A stretch of DNA of 64,000 nucleotides, taken from an uncultured Anderseniella sp. Lineage in GTDB: Bacteria; Pseudomonadota; Alphaproteobacteria; Rhizobiales; Aestuariivirgaceae. The first letter of the stretch is position 1. Each line of letters starts with the position of its first letter. Both the position numbers and the translations under genes were made by a program. The notes beneath the pieces are model-generated. The model had not been told where the DNA came from and made no database searches. It saw only the letters and a list, made by a program, of their open reading frames with translations. Positions 32,660 to 42,571 of this stretch are shown here, one piece after another. Location: NCBI GenBank assembly GCA_947488295.1, contig CANKYU010000003.1:248001-312000 (forward strand), read 5' to 3'.

Positions 32660-33781
32660 GTGGGCGGTTTGCACGGAAACCTGGACGCGATACCGGCGAT
32701 CTCGGCGCAACAGGTCACCAAGGTTTTTGGGGCCGGTCCTGGCAGTGTCACGGCGCTCGACAAGGTTTCCATCGATATTCAGCGCAACGAGTTTTTTACC
32801 CTGCTGGGGCCATCCGGGTGTGGCAAGACTACTCTCCTTCGCCTGATTGCCGGTTTCGATCACCCGACCAGCGGACGCATTGATCTGGAAGGTAGCGACA
32901 TATCCTACCTGCCGCCGTTCAAGCGTCCGGTGAACACGGTGTTCCAGTCCTATGCCCTGTTTCCCCACATGAGTGTTGCTGAAAATATCGGCTTTGGCCT
33001 GAAAATGCTTGGCAAGCCTGCTGCTGAAATCGACGCTGAAGTCGAAGTCATGCTGAAGCTGGTCAAGATGGAAGCCATGCGCGACCGCTCCACGGCCCAG
33101 ATTTCCGGTGGCCAACAACAGCGCGTGGCACTGGCGAGGGCCCTGGCGCCGAAGCCGAAGGTGCTGCTGCTCGACGAACCGTTATCCGCCCTTGACCTGA
33201 AGCTGCGCAAGGAGATGCAGATCGAACTCAAGCGTCTGCAGCATGAAACAGGCATAACGTTCGTCTTTGTTACCCATGATCAGGAAGAAGCCCTGACCAT
33301 GTCAGACCGTATTGCGGTCATGAGTGCCGGCAAGGTTTTGCAGGTCGGCACACCGCGCGATATTTATGACCGCCCGTCCAGGCGCTTTGTGGCTGATTTT
33401 ATCGGTGATACGAATTTCATGGATGCCGAACTGGTATCTGCTGGCAAAGGTTCAGACAGCAAGGCATCGCTTAAGCTGGCGTCAGGCAAGCAGATTGCCG
33501 CCAGCCTGCCGGACGGCGATATGTCAGCCGGAACGGTAACCGCCGTGGTGCGGCCCGAACATGCCTGGCTGACGAAACCGAAAGCATCTTCCGTGCTGAC
33601 CGGCAATCTGGAGACTATCGTCTATTTCGGCACCGACACCCATTATCACGTCAGCCTGGCGACCGGCGGCATGTTTACGGTACGCATGCAAAATGCCCGT
33701 GGACAGGCAGGCGAGTTTTCAGAAGGCGACGAGGTCGGCATCGACATCGACGCAGATGCTGTTCAGGTGTTGAGGGATTGA
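32660..33781 (+). CDS. potA: Polyamine ABC transporter ATPase (PotA-type)
   Basis: 373 aa from GTG at 32660. ATPase domain: Walker [10 protein letters not shown], signature [14 protein letters not shown], Walker [13 protein letters not shown], switch His in VTHDQEEA. The C-terminal ~130 residues form the TOBE-type regulatory domain (VRPEHAWL). This is the PotA/PotG class that powers uptake of spermidine or putrescine. It heads a four-gene operon with two permeases and a binding protein, 7 bp before potB. Confidence 0.9.
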   Translation: MGGLHGNLDAIPAISAQQVTKVFGAGPGSVTALDKVSIDIQRNEFFTLLGPSGCGKTTLLRLIAGFDHPTSGRIDLEGSDISYLPPFKRPVNTVFQSYALFPHMSVAENIGFGLKMLGKPAAEIDAEVEVMLKLVKMEAMRDRSTAQISGGQQQRVALARALAPKPKVLLLDEPLSALDLKLRKEMQIELKRLQHETGITFVFVTHDQEEALTMSDRIAVMSAGKVLQVGTPRDIYDRPSRRFVADFIGDTNFMDAELVSAGKGSDSKASLKLASGKQIAASLPDGDMSAGTVTAVVRPEHAWLTKPKASSVLTGNLETIVYFGTDTHYHVSLATGGMFTVRMQNARGQAGEFSEGDEVGIDIDADAVQVLRD

Positions 33782-33788
33782 CGCCGCC

Positions 33789-34745
33789 ATGACCGACACC
33801 GCAGCAGCCAGCCGGAAATCAGGCACAAGTGGCGCCCAAGCCGGTGTCGAGGCGCGCAGGGCCGACGTGCGCAATCGCTGGCTTCTGGCAAGCCCGGCCC
33901 TGACCGTGATCTTCTTTGCAGCCCTTGGACCATTGCTGATCATGCTGGTCTATTCGTTTCTGCAGAAGGGCTCTTATGGCGGTGTTGTCTGGAGCTTTTC
34001 GCTCGATGGCTGGTTCAACGTCTTCCTGAAACGTGATATTTTCGACGACACTCTGGGATTTGCCGACGGTCATTTGTCGATATTCTGGCGCTCCCTGAAA
34101 CTGTCTTTCGGTACCACTGTACTGGCCTTGCTGATTGGATTCCCCACCGCATACTATATCGCAACCCGGCCTGCCAATCTTCGGCCGGTTTTCCTATTTC
34201 TTATCACCATTCCGTTCTGGACCAATCTGCTGATCCGAACCTTTGCGATCATGGAAGTGATCCGCAATGAAGGTGTCGTCAACACTTTGCTGATGAGCCT
34301 TGGCGTCATTTCCAGCCCCATCCAGATGCTGTACACTGACTTCGCCATCATGCTCGGCATGGTTTATGTGTATCTGCCACTGATGGTCCTGCCGCTGTAT
34401 GCCTCGATGGAAAGGCTCGACTTCCGCCTTGTCGAGGCCGGATATGACCTGTACGCAACCCGGCTGGGCGTGCTGCGCCGCATCATTGTGCCGATGGTCA
34501 AGCCGGGCATTATTGCAGGCTCCATTCTGGTGTTCGTGCCGTCTCTGGGGGCCTATGTGACCCCGCGTGTGCTGGGTGGCGGCAAGAACATGATGCTGGG
34601 AAACCTGATCGAACTGCAGTTCGGCCAGGGCCGCAACTGGCCGCTGGGCGCAGCTCTGTCCATAACGCTGCTGGTTGTGGTCATGGTGGCGCTGCTGTTC
34701 TATGTGCGCAATGCGTCAAAATCCGGGGTGAAGTCGCATGGCTGA
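33789..34745 (+). CDS. potB: Polyamine ABC transporter permease (PotB-type)
   Basis: 318 aa. A cytoplasmic lead of ~35 residues, then six transmembrane helices starting with LLASPALTVIFFAALGPLLI. The EAA-type cytoplasmic loop is VEAGYDLYATRLGVLRRIIVPMVKPG, where the G sits at the standard position for ATPase coupling. It overlaps potC by 8 bp. Together with PotC it forms the inner-membrane channel. Confidence 0.9.
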   Translation: MTDTAAASRKSGTSGAQAGVEARRADVRNRWLLASPALTVIFFAALGPLLIMLVYSFLQKGSYGGVVWSFSLDGWFNVFLKRDIFDDTLGFADGHLSIFWRSLKLSFGTTVLALLIGFPTAYYIATRPANLRPVFLFLITIPFWTNLLIRTFAIMEVIRNEGVVNTLLMSLGVISSPIQMLYTDFAIMLGMVYVYLPLMVLPLYASMERLDFRLVEAGYDLYATRLGVLRRIIVPMVKPGIIAGSILVFVPSLGAYVTPRVLGGGKNMMLGNLIELQFGQGRNWPLGAALSITLLVVVMVALLFYVRNASKSGVKSHG

Positions 34746-35559
34746 CGCTCCTGCAAAACCGTTTTCCATCCGGCGCCAGACCGGGTTTGGTTTTATTGCC
34801 CTGTGCTGCTTCGTGCTGCTCTACACGCCGATACTCATCCTGGTATTCTACTCTTTCAACGCCGGAACCTCGATTGCCATCTGGGAAGGCTTCTCCTGGC
34901 GCTGGTACGAGGCGGCCTGGCAGAATGAACGCGTGGTGGATGCCTCCATTACCTCGTTGAAGGTTGCCATATCGGCGGCCTTTCTGGCCACCGTGTGTGC
35001 CACATTGGCTGCCCTGGCGACCACGCGCACTGCACCTTACCGCGGCATTACGGCAATTTATGCCGCCATCAATCAGCCGCTCATGGTGCCGGAGATTGTC
35101 ACTGCGGTGGCCCTGCTTATTTTCTTCGCCATGATCAAAGTCTATACCGGTTACCAGGGGCTGGCCTATCTGATCATCGCGCACACGGCGTTTTGTATTC
35201 CGTTTGCCTACCTGCCGATCCGTGCGCGACTGGAAAACATGGACCTGTCCCTGGAACAGGCCGCAGCAGATCTTTACGCCAGCCCGTGGCAGACATTCCG
35301 GCATGTCACCCTGCCGCTGATGGCACCGGGCATACTGGCCGGCGCCATGCTGGCTTTCGTCATTTCCCTTGATGATGTCGTCATTACCGAATTTGTAAAG
35401 TCAGGCGGTCAGGACACACTGCCGACCTATATGCTGGGCCAGCTGCGCCGCATCATCACGCCAGAAATCAATGCCATTTCCACTGTATTCCTGGGCATTT
35501 CGGTGGCCGTGGTCACAGTGTTTTTCCTGCTGAACCGAAAGGGCGGCAGTTCATCGTGA
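34738..35559 (+). CDS. potC: Polyamine ABC transporter permease (PotC-type)
   Basis: 273 aa with six membrane helices; begins with a basic cytoplasmic segment and FIALCCFVLLYTPILILVFY. The coupling loop is EQAAADLYASPWQTFRHVTL, then PLMAPG. SLDDVVITEFVKSGG is a PotC family signature. Completes the permease pair; its start overlaps potB. Confidence 0.9.
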   Translation: MADAPAKPFSIRRQTGFGFIALCCFVLLYTPILILVFYSFNAGTSIAIWEGFSWRWYEAAWQNERVVDASITSLKVAISAAFLATVCATLAALATTRTAPYRGITAIYAAINQPLMVPEIVTAVALLIFFAMIKVYTGYQGLAYLIIAHTAFCIPFAYLPIRARLENMDLSLEQAAADLYASPWQTFRHVTLPLMAPGILAGAMLAFVISLDDVVITEFVKSGGQDTLPTYMLGQLRRIITPEINAISTVFLGISVAVVTVFFLLNRKGGSSS

Positions 35560-35604
35560 GTAAGGGGCTAGGCCCTGGAGTTTAACAAGCAAGGAGTTTG
35601 GGAG

Positions 35605-36645
35605 ATGAAGTACAAGATTACAGCAATGATGGCAGCCGCCGCTGTGGCGGTGGGATGTTCAGCATCAGCCGCGATGGCAGCCGGTGAACTCAACATTTTC
35701 AACTGGGGCAACTATACCAACCCCAAGCTGGTTGAGAAGTTTGAAAAGGAATTTGGTGTCAAGGTTACGGTCACCGACTATGATTCAAATGACACCGCCT
35801 TGGCCAAGATCCGCGCCGGTGGCCACGGCTACGATATTGTCGTCCCGTCTGGAACATTCGTTCCGATCTGGATTGCCGAAGGGCTCCTGATGGAGACCAA
35901 TCCCGGTGGCATGGAAAACTTCAAGAACGTAGCCGAGCAGTGGAGCAATCCGGTGTTTGATCCGGGCCGCAAGTACACGGTGCCGTGGCAGTGGGGCACT
36001 GTCGGAATCACGGTCAACACATCCGTTTACAAGGGCGATGTGAACACCTCCGCAATTGTCTTCAACCCGCCGGCCGAACTGAAGGGCAAGATCAATGTTG
36101 TGCCGGAGATGACGGACGTCATGTCGCTGGCCATCACCTATGTGGGCGGTGAGCCATGCACCACCGACAAAACGGTTTTGAAGAAGGTTCGCGATACGCT
36201 GGTCGCGGCCAAGCCGGACTGGCTGTCACTCGACTACGGTACGGTTGAGAAGTACGCCAAGGGCGATATTTCCGCCGGCGTTTACTGGAACGGGGCGTCG
36301 TTCAGAGCGCGTTTGCAGAACAAGGACATTGTCTACGGTTATCCGAAGGAAGGCTATCCGATCTGGACCGACAATGTTGCCGTGCTGAAGGATGCCAAGA
36401 ACGTCGACAATGCCAAGGCGTTCCAGAACTTCATCATGAAGCCTGAAAACGCCGCCCTGATTTCCGAGTTTGCCCGTTATGCCAACGGCATTGCCGGGTC
36501 TCAGGAGTTCATGCCGGAGGACATGAAAACCGCTCCGGAAGTCAATGTGCCGGCTGAATTGAGTGGAGCGGGCTTCGTCGCAGAAACCTGTTCTCCGGAG
36601 GCAACCGAGCTTTACACGGCAATCTGGACCGAACTGACCAAATAG
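35605..36645 (+). CDS. potD: Polyamine-binding periplasmic protein (PotD/PotF-type)
   Basis: 346 aa with a signal peptide ([20 protein letters not shown], cleavage near AMAAGE). The mature start [20 protein letters not shown] is the hallmark of PotD/PotF proteins. VGC in the signal is close to a lipobox, but the downstream A-M-A site is the better fit. It captures polyamine in the periplasm and delivers it to PotBC. A terminator follows, ending the operon. Confidence 0.9.
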   Translation: MKYKITAMMAAAAVAVGCSASAAMAAGELNIFNWGNYTNPKLVEKFEKEFGVKVTVTDYDSNDTALAKIRAGGHGYDIVVPSGTFVPIWIAEGLLMETNPGGMENFKNVAEQWSNPVFDPGRKYTVPWQWGTVGITVNTSVYKGDVNTSAIVFNPPAELKGKINVVPEMTDVMSLAITYVGGEPCTTDKTVLKKVRDTLVAAKPDWLSLDYGTVEKYAKGDISAGVYWNGASFRARLQNKDIVYGYPKEGYPIWTDNVAVLKDAKNVDNAKAFQNFIMKPENAALISEFARYANGIAGSQEFMPEDMKTAPEVNVPAELSGAGFVAETCSPEATELYTAIWTELTK

Positions 36646-36657
36646 GCCGCTCTCTTC

Positions 36658-36692
36658 CTGCGATCAGGTGCCACAATCTGGTCGCAGGTTTT
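36658..36692 (+). terminator. Terminator after potD
   Basis: CTGCGATCAG (36658-36667) pairs over 10 bp (one G-U) with CTGGTCGCAG (36678-36687), followed by GTTTTA. It lies 13 bp after the potD stop and just before the convergent DUF3574 gene. Confidence 0.75.
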
Positions 36693-36718
36693 ACCCTGGC
36701 CGCACAGGATGTGCGGTT

Positions 36719-37165
36719 TCAAGGCTTTGTACAGAACCGCACCCTGGTGCTGCTGCTGGAAATCAGGACGGACTGCTGATCGAACCGGGAGCGGTATTTC
36801 TCCGCGATTTCGTTGATCATCACTTCACTGTCCGGGGTTGCCTCATGCAGAATGATAACCTGCTTGCCATTTTCATAAACTGTGGCTTCGGTGTTCTCGT
36901 CACGCCAGTAGCCGGTTGTTTCAACGATGGTGAAACCGTTCGGGAAACCCGCCACGAAATGATCAGCGACGAATTGATCCCACTCACGTCGCGAGACAGC
37001 AGCGCCGCCGCTTCTGCTCAATCCCATAAACAGTTTGGTCTCTCGCCATTCCGTTTCCGAGTAAGGGCAGTTTGCCGGAGACTGGTTTTGGGCATCGGCG
37101 ATCTGGCCGGAGTCGATGATCAACAGTGCGGCCATGACGCTGCAGGCAATAGTCAGCTTGTTCAT
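36719..37165 (-). CDS. Exported DUF3574 protein
   Basis: 148 aa from the ATG at 37165; a signal peptide (MNKLTIACSVMAALLIIDSG, cleavage near ADA) fits this start. DUF3574 pattern: WRETKLFMGLSRSGGAAVSRREWDQF split across the chain, then FPNGFTIVETTGYWR and KQVIILHEA. The biochemical function of the family is unknown. It is a periplasmic or secreted single-domain protein, convergent with potD. Confidence 0.8.
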   Translation of the reverse strand: MNKLTIACSVMAALLIIDSGQIADAQNQSPANCPYSETEWRETKLFMGLSRSGGAAVSRREWDQFVADHFVAGFPNGFTIVETTGYWRDENTEATVYENGKQVIILHEATPDSEVMINEIAEKYRSRFDQQSVLISSSSTRVRFCTKP

Positions 37166-37212
37166 TTGTCTCACAAGTCTTCTCTTTGCCGGACCGGTTA
37201 ACGTCGGCGCTA

Positions 37213-38103
37213 TCACCCTCGCGGTTGCGTTGGCTGAACGAAGGTTAATGCAACCGAGGATACAATCAAGGCAAGGGCGATGATCTTGTCCAGTGTCAGC
37301 ACGTCGCCAAGCAGCAGGCTGGACGAGAGCACGCCGACCACCGGTATCAGCAGTGTGCCGATAGCTGCGGTTGACGCAGGCAGCCGGGAGACCAGGACAA
37401 CCCAGGCCGCATAACACAGCGCAACCGGGCCAATCACATGAAACGCAAACACTGCCAGAACGGAAGCATCCGGCATGTTGAGCATCCATGGCTGTTCAAA
37501 CAGCACAGCTCCTGCCCAGGCAGGTATGGCTGAAACACCGACCAGCCAGGCAGACCGCGCCAGCGGTGCGATGGTCCAGTCCCTCGCCTTCAGCAGCACC
37601 GTGCCGGCGGCCCAGGATACGGCTGCACCCAGCATGAACAGGAAACCTGCCGGGTGAGCGATGAAGGAGTTTGCATCCGCAGCCAGCAGCGTCGCCAGTC
37701 CGGCCATCCCCAGCAGCAAGGACGCAAGCCGGTTGAGGCCAAATTTCTCGCCCAGAAAAATCGCGGCAAACAAGGCGGCCCACATTGGCATGGTGAATGC
37801 GATGATGGCTGCCTTCGATGTCTCGGTCAGCAGCTGACCGAACGCAGTAAAGACATTGAAGCCGAAGACCGTCAAAAGGCTGGCAACTATCATCGGGTTG
37901 CGTTCCTGCCGTTCAACACGAAGGTCTTCGCCTGCGCGGCGCGCAATGACTGCCAGCAGTAGTGCACCCAGCGTGAACGCAAGTGCACGAAACGTCCATG
38001 GCGGGACGGATCCGAGTATGAATTTGACCGCCGGCCAGTTCAGACCCCACAAAATTCCGATTGTCATAACCAGCGCAACAGCGACGGCTTGCGATCTGGC
38101 CAT
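37213..38103 (-). CDS. DMT-superfamily (EamA) inner-membrane transporter
   Basis: 296 aa from the ATG at 38103, which places the first helix directly after MARSQ; a longer frame to 38175 is possible. Ten hydrophobic segments in two EamA repeats: first MTIGILWGLNWPAVKFIL, second beginning GFLFMLGAAVSWAAGTVL. ETSKAAIIAFTMPMWAALFA is the conserved helix-4 region and TAAIGTLLIPVVGVLSS its counterpart. Probably a metabolite exporter; the substrate is unknown. Confidence 0.85.
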   Translation of the reverse strand: MARSQAVAVALVMTIGILWGLNWPAVKFILGSVPPWTFRALAFTLGALLLAVIARRAGEDLRVERQERNPMIVASLLTVFGFNVFTAFGQLLTETSKAAIIAFTMPMWAALFAAIFLGEKFGLNRLASLLLGMAGLATLLAADANSFIAHPAGFLFMLGAAVSWAAGTVLLKARDWTIAPLARSAWLVGVSAIPAWAGAVLFEQPWMLNMPDASVLAVFAFHVIGPVALCYAAWVVLVSRLPASTAAIGTLLIPVVGVLSSSLLLGDVLTLDKIIALALIVSSVALTFVQPTQPRG

Positions 38104-38242
38104 ATGTCCAATCCGTAAGGTTACGCGCCGTTGTTGTCCGGTTGAAAGTATCGAGGCGCAAGGTCGCGCCAGCAAAACTCAAAATCTGTTTATCGACAAC
38201 CCCGATCCACGCACGGCTTCACTGCGCCAACCGCAGTGCTGT

Positions 38243-39238
38243 TCATTTCACGGCCACCAGGCAGGCACCATCGACCTGGCCGGCTTCAATCGCTTCATGG
38301 GCCTCTACCATCTGGTCGAATTCAAACCGGGCGCCGACATGATGGCGCAATTTACCGGTGCAGAGTAATTCACTGACGCCGGTCAGTGCGGCGTCACGCT
38401 GGCTGTCGCTCAGCGCAAAGATCGAAAACGGCGACAGTGCAATATTGGCGTACAGCATCTGGCCGAAGGGCAGGGCAGGTGCCGGGTTCAGATCGGATGC
38501 ATAGGCTGCGATTACCGCACGTGGGTTCAATGCGGGCAGGGCATGCTCCAGTGTCAGGGCGAGGGCGGCATCACAAACCCGGTCAACGCCGTCGGGCGCC
38601 GCTGCCTCCAGCCTTTGGGTCAGACCCGGTTCGGTGTAATCGACCACCGTGTCGGCACCCAGTATTTCCAGCTCTTCAGACTTTGCCGGGCGTGACAATG
38701 CAATCACCTTTGCGCCCGCTGTCTTCGCGATCTGCACGCCATAGCGCCCGACCCGCCCGCCGGCGCCGGTCACCAGAACGGTTTTGCCGGTTACAGGTCC
38801 ATCCCCCAGTACGCCATGCCATGCGGTTACCGCCGGCACTCCCATGCAGGCACCGTCCGCAAAGCTTGCTGATTTTGGTAACTCGATGGCCAGAGGCGAG
38901 GGGATTGCCAGCATGCTGCTCGCCGTACCATGTGGCCGGCCTGCCTGCGCCGCGAACACCCAGACATGCTCGCCAATTCTCTCCGCCGGCACTCCTTCCC
39001 CAACGGCAACGACTATCCCTGCGCCGTCATTATTGGGTATGATGCGTTCAAACCTGCCGAGCTCACGGCCAGTGGTTCGCCGCTTTATATCGGTCGGATT
39101 GACTGCCGACACCTTGGTTTCGATGAGGACCTCACCTGGCCCCGGCTCAGGTGCCGTCATGCGCGCCAGTTGCATGACGTCTCGCGCGGGTCCGGCTTGT
39201 GCATAGCTCCATGCACGTATGGAAGAGCCGGTGCTCAC
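38243..39238 (-). CDS. NADPH:quinone oxidoreductase-like zinc-free medium-chain dehydrogenase
   Basis: 331 aa from GTG at 39238, chosen because it overlaps the stop of creA (GTGA); the frame stays open to 39283. N-terminal GroES-like domain (GPGEVLIETKVSAVNPTDIKR), then a Rossmann domain with GAGGRVGRYGVQIAKTAGA for NADPH. The NPTDIK context and absence of the Cys-rich structural zinc site place it with quinone reductases (MDR). The C-terminal HVGARFEFDQMVEAHEAIE is family-typical. Coupled to creA. Confidence 0.85.
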   Translation of the reverse strand: MSTGSSIRAWSYAQAGPARDVMQLARMTAPEPGPGEVLIETKVSAVNPTDIKRRTTGRELGRFERIIPNNDGAGIVVAVGEGVPAERIGEHVWVFAAQAGRPHGTASSMLAIPSPLAIELPKSASFADGACMGVPAVTAWHGVLGDGPVTGKTVLVTGAGGRVGRYGVQIAKTAGAKVIALSRPAKSEELEILGADTVVDYTEPGLTQRLEAAAPDGVDRVCDAALALTLEHALPALNPRAVIAAYASDLNPAPALPFGQMLYANIALSPFSIFALSDSQRDAALTGVSELLCTGKLRHHVGARFEFDQMVEAHEAIEAGQVDGACLVAVK

Positions 39239-39765
39239 TTCTCCATGTACTCGCCACACTTCGGAGCCGGGGAATTCCCCCACGGCATAATCGGCACGGT
39301 CGAGGTGGAGTTTTGTGGACTGCCTTCGATGATACGGTCTGAGTACACCAGGTAGACTAGCGTGTTGCGCGCCGGATCACAGCCGCGCACGATCTGCAGT
39401 TTCTTGAAAAACAGCGACCGGCGCTGCTTGTACATTTCGTCGCCCTGGTCGAATTTCTCCTTGAAGCTCACCGGGCCGACCTGGCGGCAGGCAAGTGATA
39501 CTTCCGAGCGTTCCTCGGCAAATCCGGCCCAGCCTTTCCAGCCGCCTATTTCCGGCAGGGTGAAGTGACAGGCGACGCCTTCAACAATTGGGTCGTCCAG
39601 GGCATAGACGGCCAGTTTGGCATTGGGTGACAAAAGCCGGAACACGGTCGACTTCTTGAAAATCAGTTCGGGGTCGTCGTCATCAGCGGTTGCCGGACTG
39701 ACGGCAGCCGTAGTCAGCAAAACAGCCGAAACGCACGCGGCCGTGATAGATTTGAAAAAGGTCAT
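39235..39765 (-). CDS. creA: CreA family periplasmic protein
   Basis: 176 aa with a signal peptide (MTFFKSITAACVSAVLLTTA, cleavage near ATA). CreA signatures: VFRLLSPNAKLAVYALDDP, VACHFTLPEIGGWKGW, GLAEDRSE-like EERSEVSLACRQVGP, and NTLVYLVYSDRIIEGSPQN. Widespread in proteobacteria, function not established. Its stop overlaps the start of the downstream oxidoreductase. Confidence 0.9.
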   Translation of the reverse strand: MTFFKSITAACVSAVLLTTAAVSPATADDDDPELIFKKSTVFRLLSPNAKLAVYALDDPIVEGVACHFTLPEIGGWKGWAGFAEERSEVSLACRQVGPVSFKEKFDQGDEMYKQRRSLFFKKLQIVRGCDPARNTLVYLVYSDRIIEGSPQNSTSTVPIMPWGNSPAPKCGEYMEK

Positions 39766-39817
39766 GTGAAACTCCGTTGAGGGGCGTGCAGGTGAAGCTG
39801 GACGGTGTGGCCTTTGT

Positions 39818-40993
39818 TTACTCTGCTGACGCCATAGCCTTGAAACCGTTTTCCAGGTCCTGCTTCAGATCCCGGACATCCTCAAGCCCGATGTGCAGCC
39901 GCAACAGGTGGCCTTCACGATCCCAGGTTGTTGCAGTTCTATAACTGGTGACATCACACGGAATTACAAGGCTTTCAAACCCTCCCCATGAGTAACCCAT
40001 TCCATATAGCGTCAAGGTGTTGAGGAAAGCATCAACGGCTCGCTGGCTGGTGGTCTTCAGCACAACGCCGAACAGGCCTGACGAGCCTTTGAAGTCACGC
40101 TTCCAGATGTCGTGGCCGGCAGCATCGGGAAGGCCGGGATGCAGAACCTCCGCCACCTCGTCGCGTGTCTGTAGCCATTCAGCAATATCAAGCGCCGACT
40201 TCATGTGCCGCTCCAGACGCACATCCAGCGTGCGAATGCCACGCAGCGTCAGATACATGTCGTCAGGCCCGGAACACAATCCCATCTGCTCATATGCAGC
40301 CTTGAACCGCTCCCAGTGCTCTTCTGTGACCGTGATACATCCCATCATGCAATCCGAATGACCCACGAGATACTTGGTGGCGGCCTGGAAAGAGATGTCG
40401 CAACCATGCTCGAACGCCTTGAAATAGTGTCCGCCCGACCACGTGTTATCGATGGCGACAAGCGCGCCGTTGGCATGTGCCGCTTTGACGATCGCCGGTA
40501 TGTCCTGCATCTCAAAAGTCTGCGAGCCGGGGCATTCCGTCATTACCAGCTTCGTGTTGGGCTTCATCAGGTCGGCGATGCCGGACCCGATCAAAGGGTC
40601 ATAGAATGTTGTTTCTATGCCCATGCGCTGCAGCAGGCCGTTGCACAGGTTGCGGGTTGGCCGATAGGCACTGTCGGTGACCAGCACATGATCACCGGTG
40701 TCGAGGAATGCCAGCAAGACGGTGGACACAGCTGCCAGTCCGGACGGGGTCAGCCGGCAGGCATGACCGCCCTCCAGTTGTGCGATGGTTTCTTCCAGTG
40801 CTCGTGACGTAGGGGTTCCCTTGCGCCCATAGGTATAGGGCTGGTTTTGCGCGCGCAATGCATCGGTGTTCGGGTACAGTATCGTTGAGGCGTGGTAGAC
40901 GCCGGGGCTGACGATGCCGTGCTCGGAATACTGCCGGCCCGCAGTGACGAGATCGGTTGCAGAGTGGTGCGGGGCACCCTTTGTGCTTTTCAT
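39818..40993 (-). CDS. metC: Cystathionine beta-lyase
   Basis: 391 aa from the ATG at 40993 (an in-frame GTG at 41008 is the alternative). Cys/Met-metabolism PLP enzyme: YGRKGTPTSRALEETIAQLEG, phosphate-binding TPSGLAAVSTVLLA, PLP-lysine in DISFQAATKYLVGHSDCMMG, and the C-terminal YSWGGFESLVIP that is typical of MetC rather than MetB. Cleaves cystathionine to homocysteine, pyruvate and ammonia in methionine synthesis. Divergent from aapJ. Confidence 0.9.
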   Translation of the reverse strand: MKSTKGAPHHSATDLVTAGRQYSEHGIVSPGVYHASTILYPNTDALRAQNQPYTYGRKGTPTSRALEETIAQLEGGHACRLTPSGLAAVSTVLLAFLDTGDHVLVTDSAYRPTRNLCNGLLQRMGIETTFYDPLIGSGIADLMKPNTKLVMTECPGSQTFEMQDIPAIVKAAHANGALVAIDNTWSGGHYFKAFEHGCDISFQAATKYLVGHSDCMMGCITVTEEHWERFKAAYEQMGLCSGPDDMYLTLRGIRTLDVRLERHMKSALDIAEWLQTRDEVAEVLHPGLPDAAGHDIWKRDFKGSSGLFGVVLKTTSQRAVDAFLNTLTLYGMGYSWGGFESLVIPCDVTSYRTATTWDREGHLLRLHIGLEDVRDLKQDLENGFKAMASAE

Positions 40994-41283
40994 GGGATGG
41001 GCTTTCACAGGCTGAAATGGATCAGCCTTGTTTACCGTTTCTGTCAGCTTTGAGAAGAATTTTTTTGTTGAACAGCTTGACGATGGTTGGAATTTGGGCA
41101 GGATACCTTGCGTGCGTGCTTAATAGGCGCGTGCTCAGGGAGTAAAAATTGAAATACTCATGGACGGTGGCTATTGCTGAACCGGAACCAAGTAACACGG
41201 CAGGTAAGATATGTTGCCGCGTTGCCTTTTCGCTCTTTGTGCAAGAGCAATGGCCCAATCTCAAATGATCAAAGGAAATACAA

Positions 41284-42306
41284 ATGAAACGTACGTTGCT
41301 TTCGCTTGCTCTCGGTACAGCTGTATCGCTGGCCGGCATTACAGCTGCTTCAGCAGGCACTCTTGATGACGTCAAGTCCAAGGGTTTCATCCAGTGCGGT
41401 GTGAGCCAGGGTCTGATCGGCTTCTCCAACCCGGATGACAAGAACAACTGGACCGGCCTTGACGTCGACTTCTGCCGTGCAGTTGCCGGTGCGGTTTTCG
41501 GCGATGGCCAGAAAGTGAAGTTCACGCCTTTGTCAGCCAAGGAGCGTTTTACAGCACTGCAGTCCGGTGAAATCGACATTCTGTCGCGCAACACCACATG
41601 GACCATGGGTCGTGATACGTCACTTGGCCTGGTGTTCGCTGGTGTGACTTACTATGATGGCCAGGGCTTCCTGGTGAAGAAGTCGCTTGGTGTCGACAGC
41701 GCACTGAAGCTTGATGGCGCATCGGTTTGCACGCAGACCGGTACCACCACCGAACTCAACCTGGCCGACTACTTCCGTGCCAACAACATGAAGTATGAAG
41801 TTGTTGCATTCGAAAAGGCTGATGAAGTTATCGCGGCATACGATTCCGGTCGTTGCGACGTGTTCACGACTGACCAGTCCGGCCTGTATGCTGAACGCCT
41901 CAAGCTGAAGAACCCTGACGAAAACGTGGTTCTGCCGGAAATCATTTCCAAAGAGCCGCTGGGCCCGGTTGTCCGTCAGGGCGACGATGCCTGGTTCAAC
42001 GTTGTCAAGTGGACCTATTTTGCGCTGCTCAACGCTGAAGAAGCCGGCGTGACCACTGCTAATGTCGACGACATGGTTGCTAATTCCACAGATCCGGGTA
42101 TCCGCCGTCTGCTGGGTGTCGAAGGCGACTTCGGCAAGGCAATCGGTCTGGAGAACAACTGGGCTGCCAATGCAGTCAAGGCAGTTGGCAACTATGGTGA
42201 AATGTTTGATCGCAATGTTGGTCCTGAAACCAATCTGAAGATCAGCCGTGGCGTAAACGCGCTGTGGAGCAAGGGCGGCATTCAGTACGCACCGCCTGTT
42301 CGCTAA
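41284..42306 (+). CDS. aapJ: General L-amino acid ABC transporter, periplasmic binding protein
   Basis: 340 aa; AAAGGA upstream; signal peptide MKRTLLSLALGTAVSLAGIT, cleavage near ASA. AapJ pattern: DVKSKGFIQCGVSQGLIGFS, LDVDFCRAVAGAVFGDG, FTPLSAKERFTALQSGEIDI, RNTTWTMGRD. It binds a broad range of L-amino acids. A strong stem-loop follows, which likely stabilises its message relative to the permease genes. First gene of aapJQMP. Confidence 0.93.
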   Translation: MKRTLLSLALGTAVSLAGITAASAGTLDDVKSKGFIQCGVSQGLIGFSNPDDKNNWTGLDVDFCRAVAGAVFGDGQKVKFTPLSAKERFTALQSGEIDILSRNTTWTMGRDTSLGLVFAGVTYYDGQGFLVKKSLGVDSALKLDGASVCTQTGTTTELNLADYFRANNMKYEVVAFEKADEVIAAYDSGRCDVFTTDQSGLYAERLKLKNPDENVVLPEIISKEPLGPVVRQGDDAWFNVVKWTYFALLNAEEAGVTTANVDDMVANSTDPGIRRLLGVEGDFGKAIGLENNWAANAVKAVGNYGEMFDRNVGPETNLKISRGVNALWSKGGIQYAPPVR

Positions 42307-42320
42307 CAACGATATTGAAG

Positions 42321-42362
42321 CTGTCCGGCATCTTGCGTTCCTACACGCAGTTTGCCGGGCAG
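42321..42362 (+). promoter_or_regulatory. Intercistronic stem-loop between aapJ and aapQ
   Basis: CTGTCCGGCA (42321-42330) pairs over 10 bp with TGCCGGGCAG (42353-42362, one G-U); inside is a second hairpin GCGT/ACGC. TATTTAGTCTTTTT follows. It either partly terminates or protects the aapJ mRNA from 3' decay, giving more binding protein than permease, a common arrangement in ABC operons. Confidence 0.65.
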
Positions 42363-42571
42363 TATTTAGTCTTTTTGTATTGAGATATTTAATGTGACTG
42401 TTCCAGTGGTGGAACGACCCGGCACAAGACCGGGCGGCAGGAAATCTGAAGGGTGAGGGTCCGCATCCGATATTGGGATATCGTGTTTGCGGGCAGGAAA
42501 AGGGGCGATGATCTGAGGCTTGCGCAATTTTGGCGCTCCTGAGGTCGGCCCAGCAGGGTGAAGGCAGCAGC

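Noticed and set aside
36668..37201. A forward 177-codon frame after potD
   Set aside because: It is antisense to the DUF3574 gene, which has a signal peptide and family motifs.
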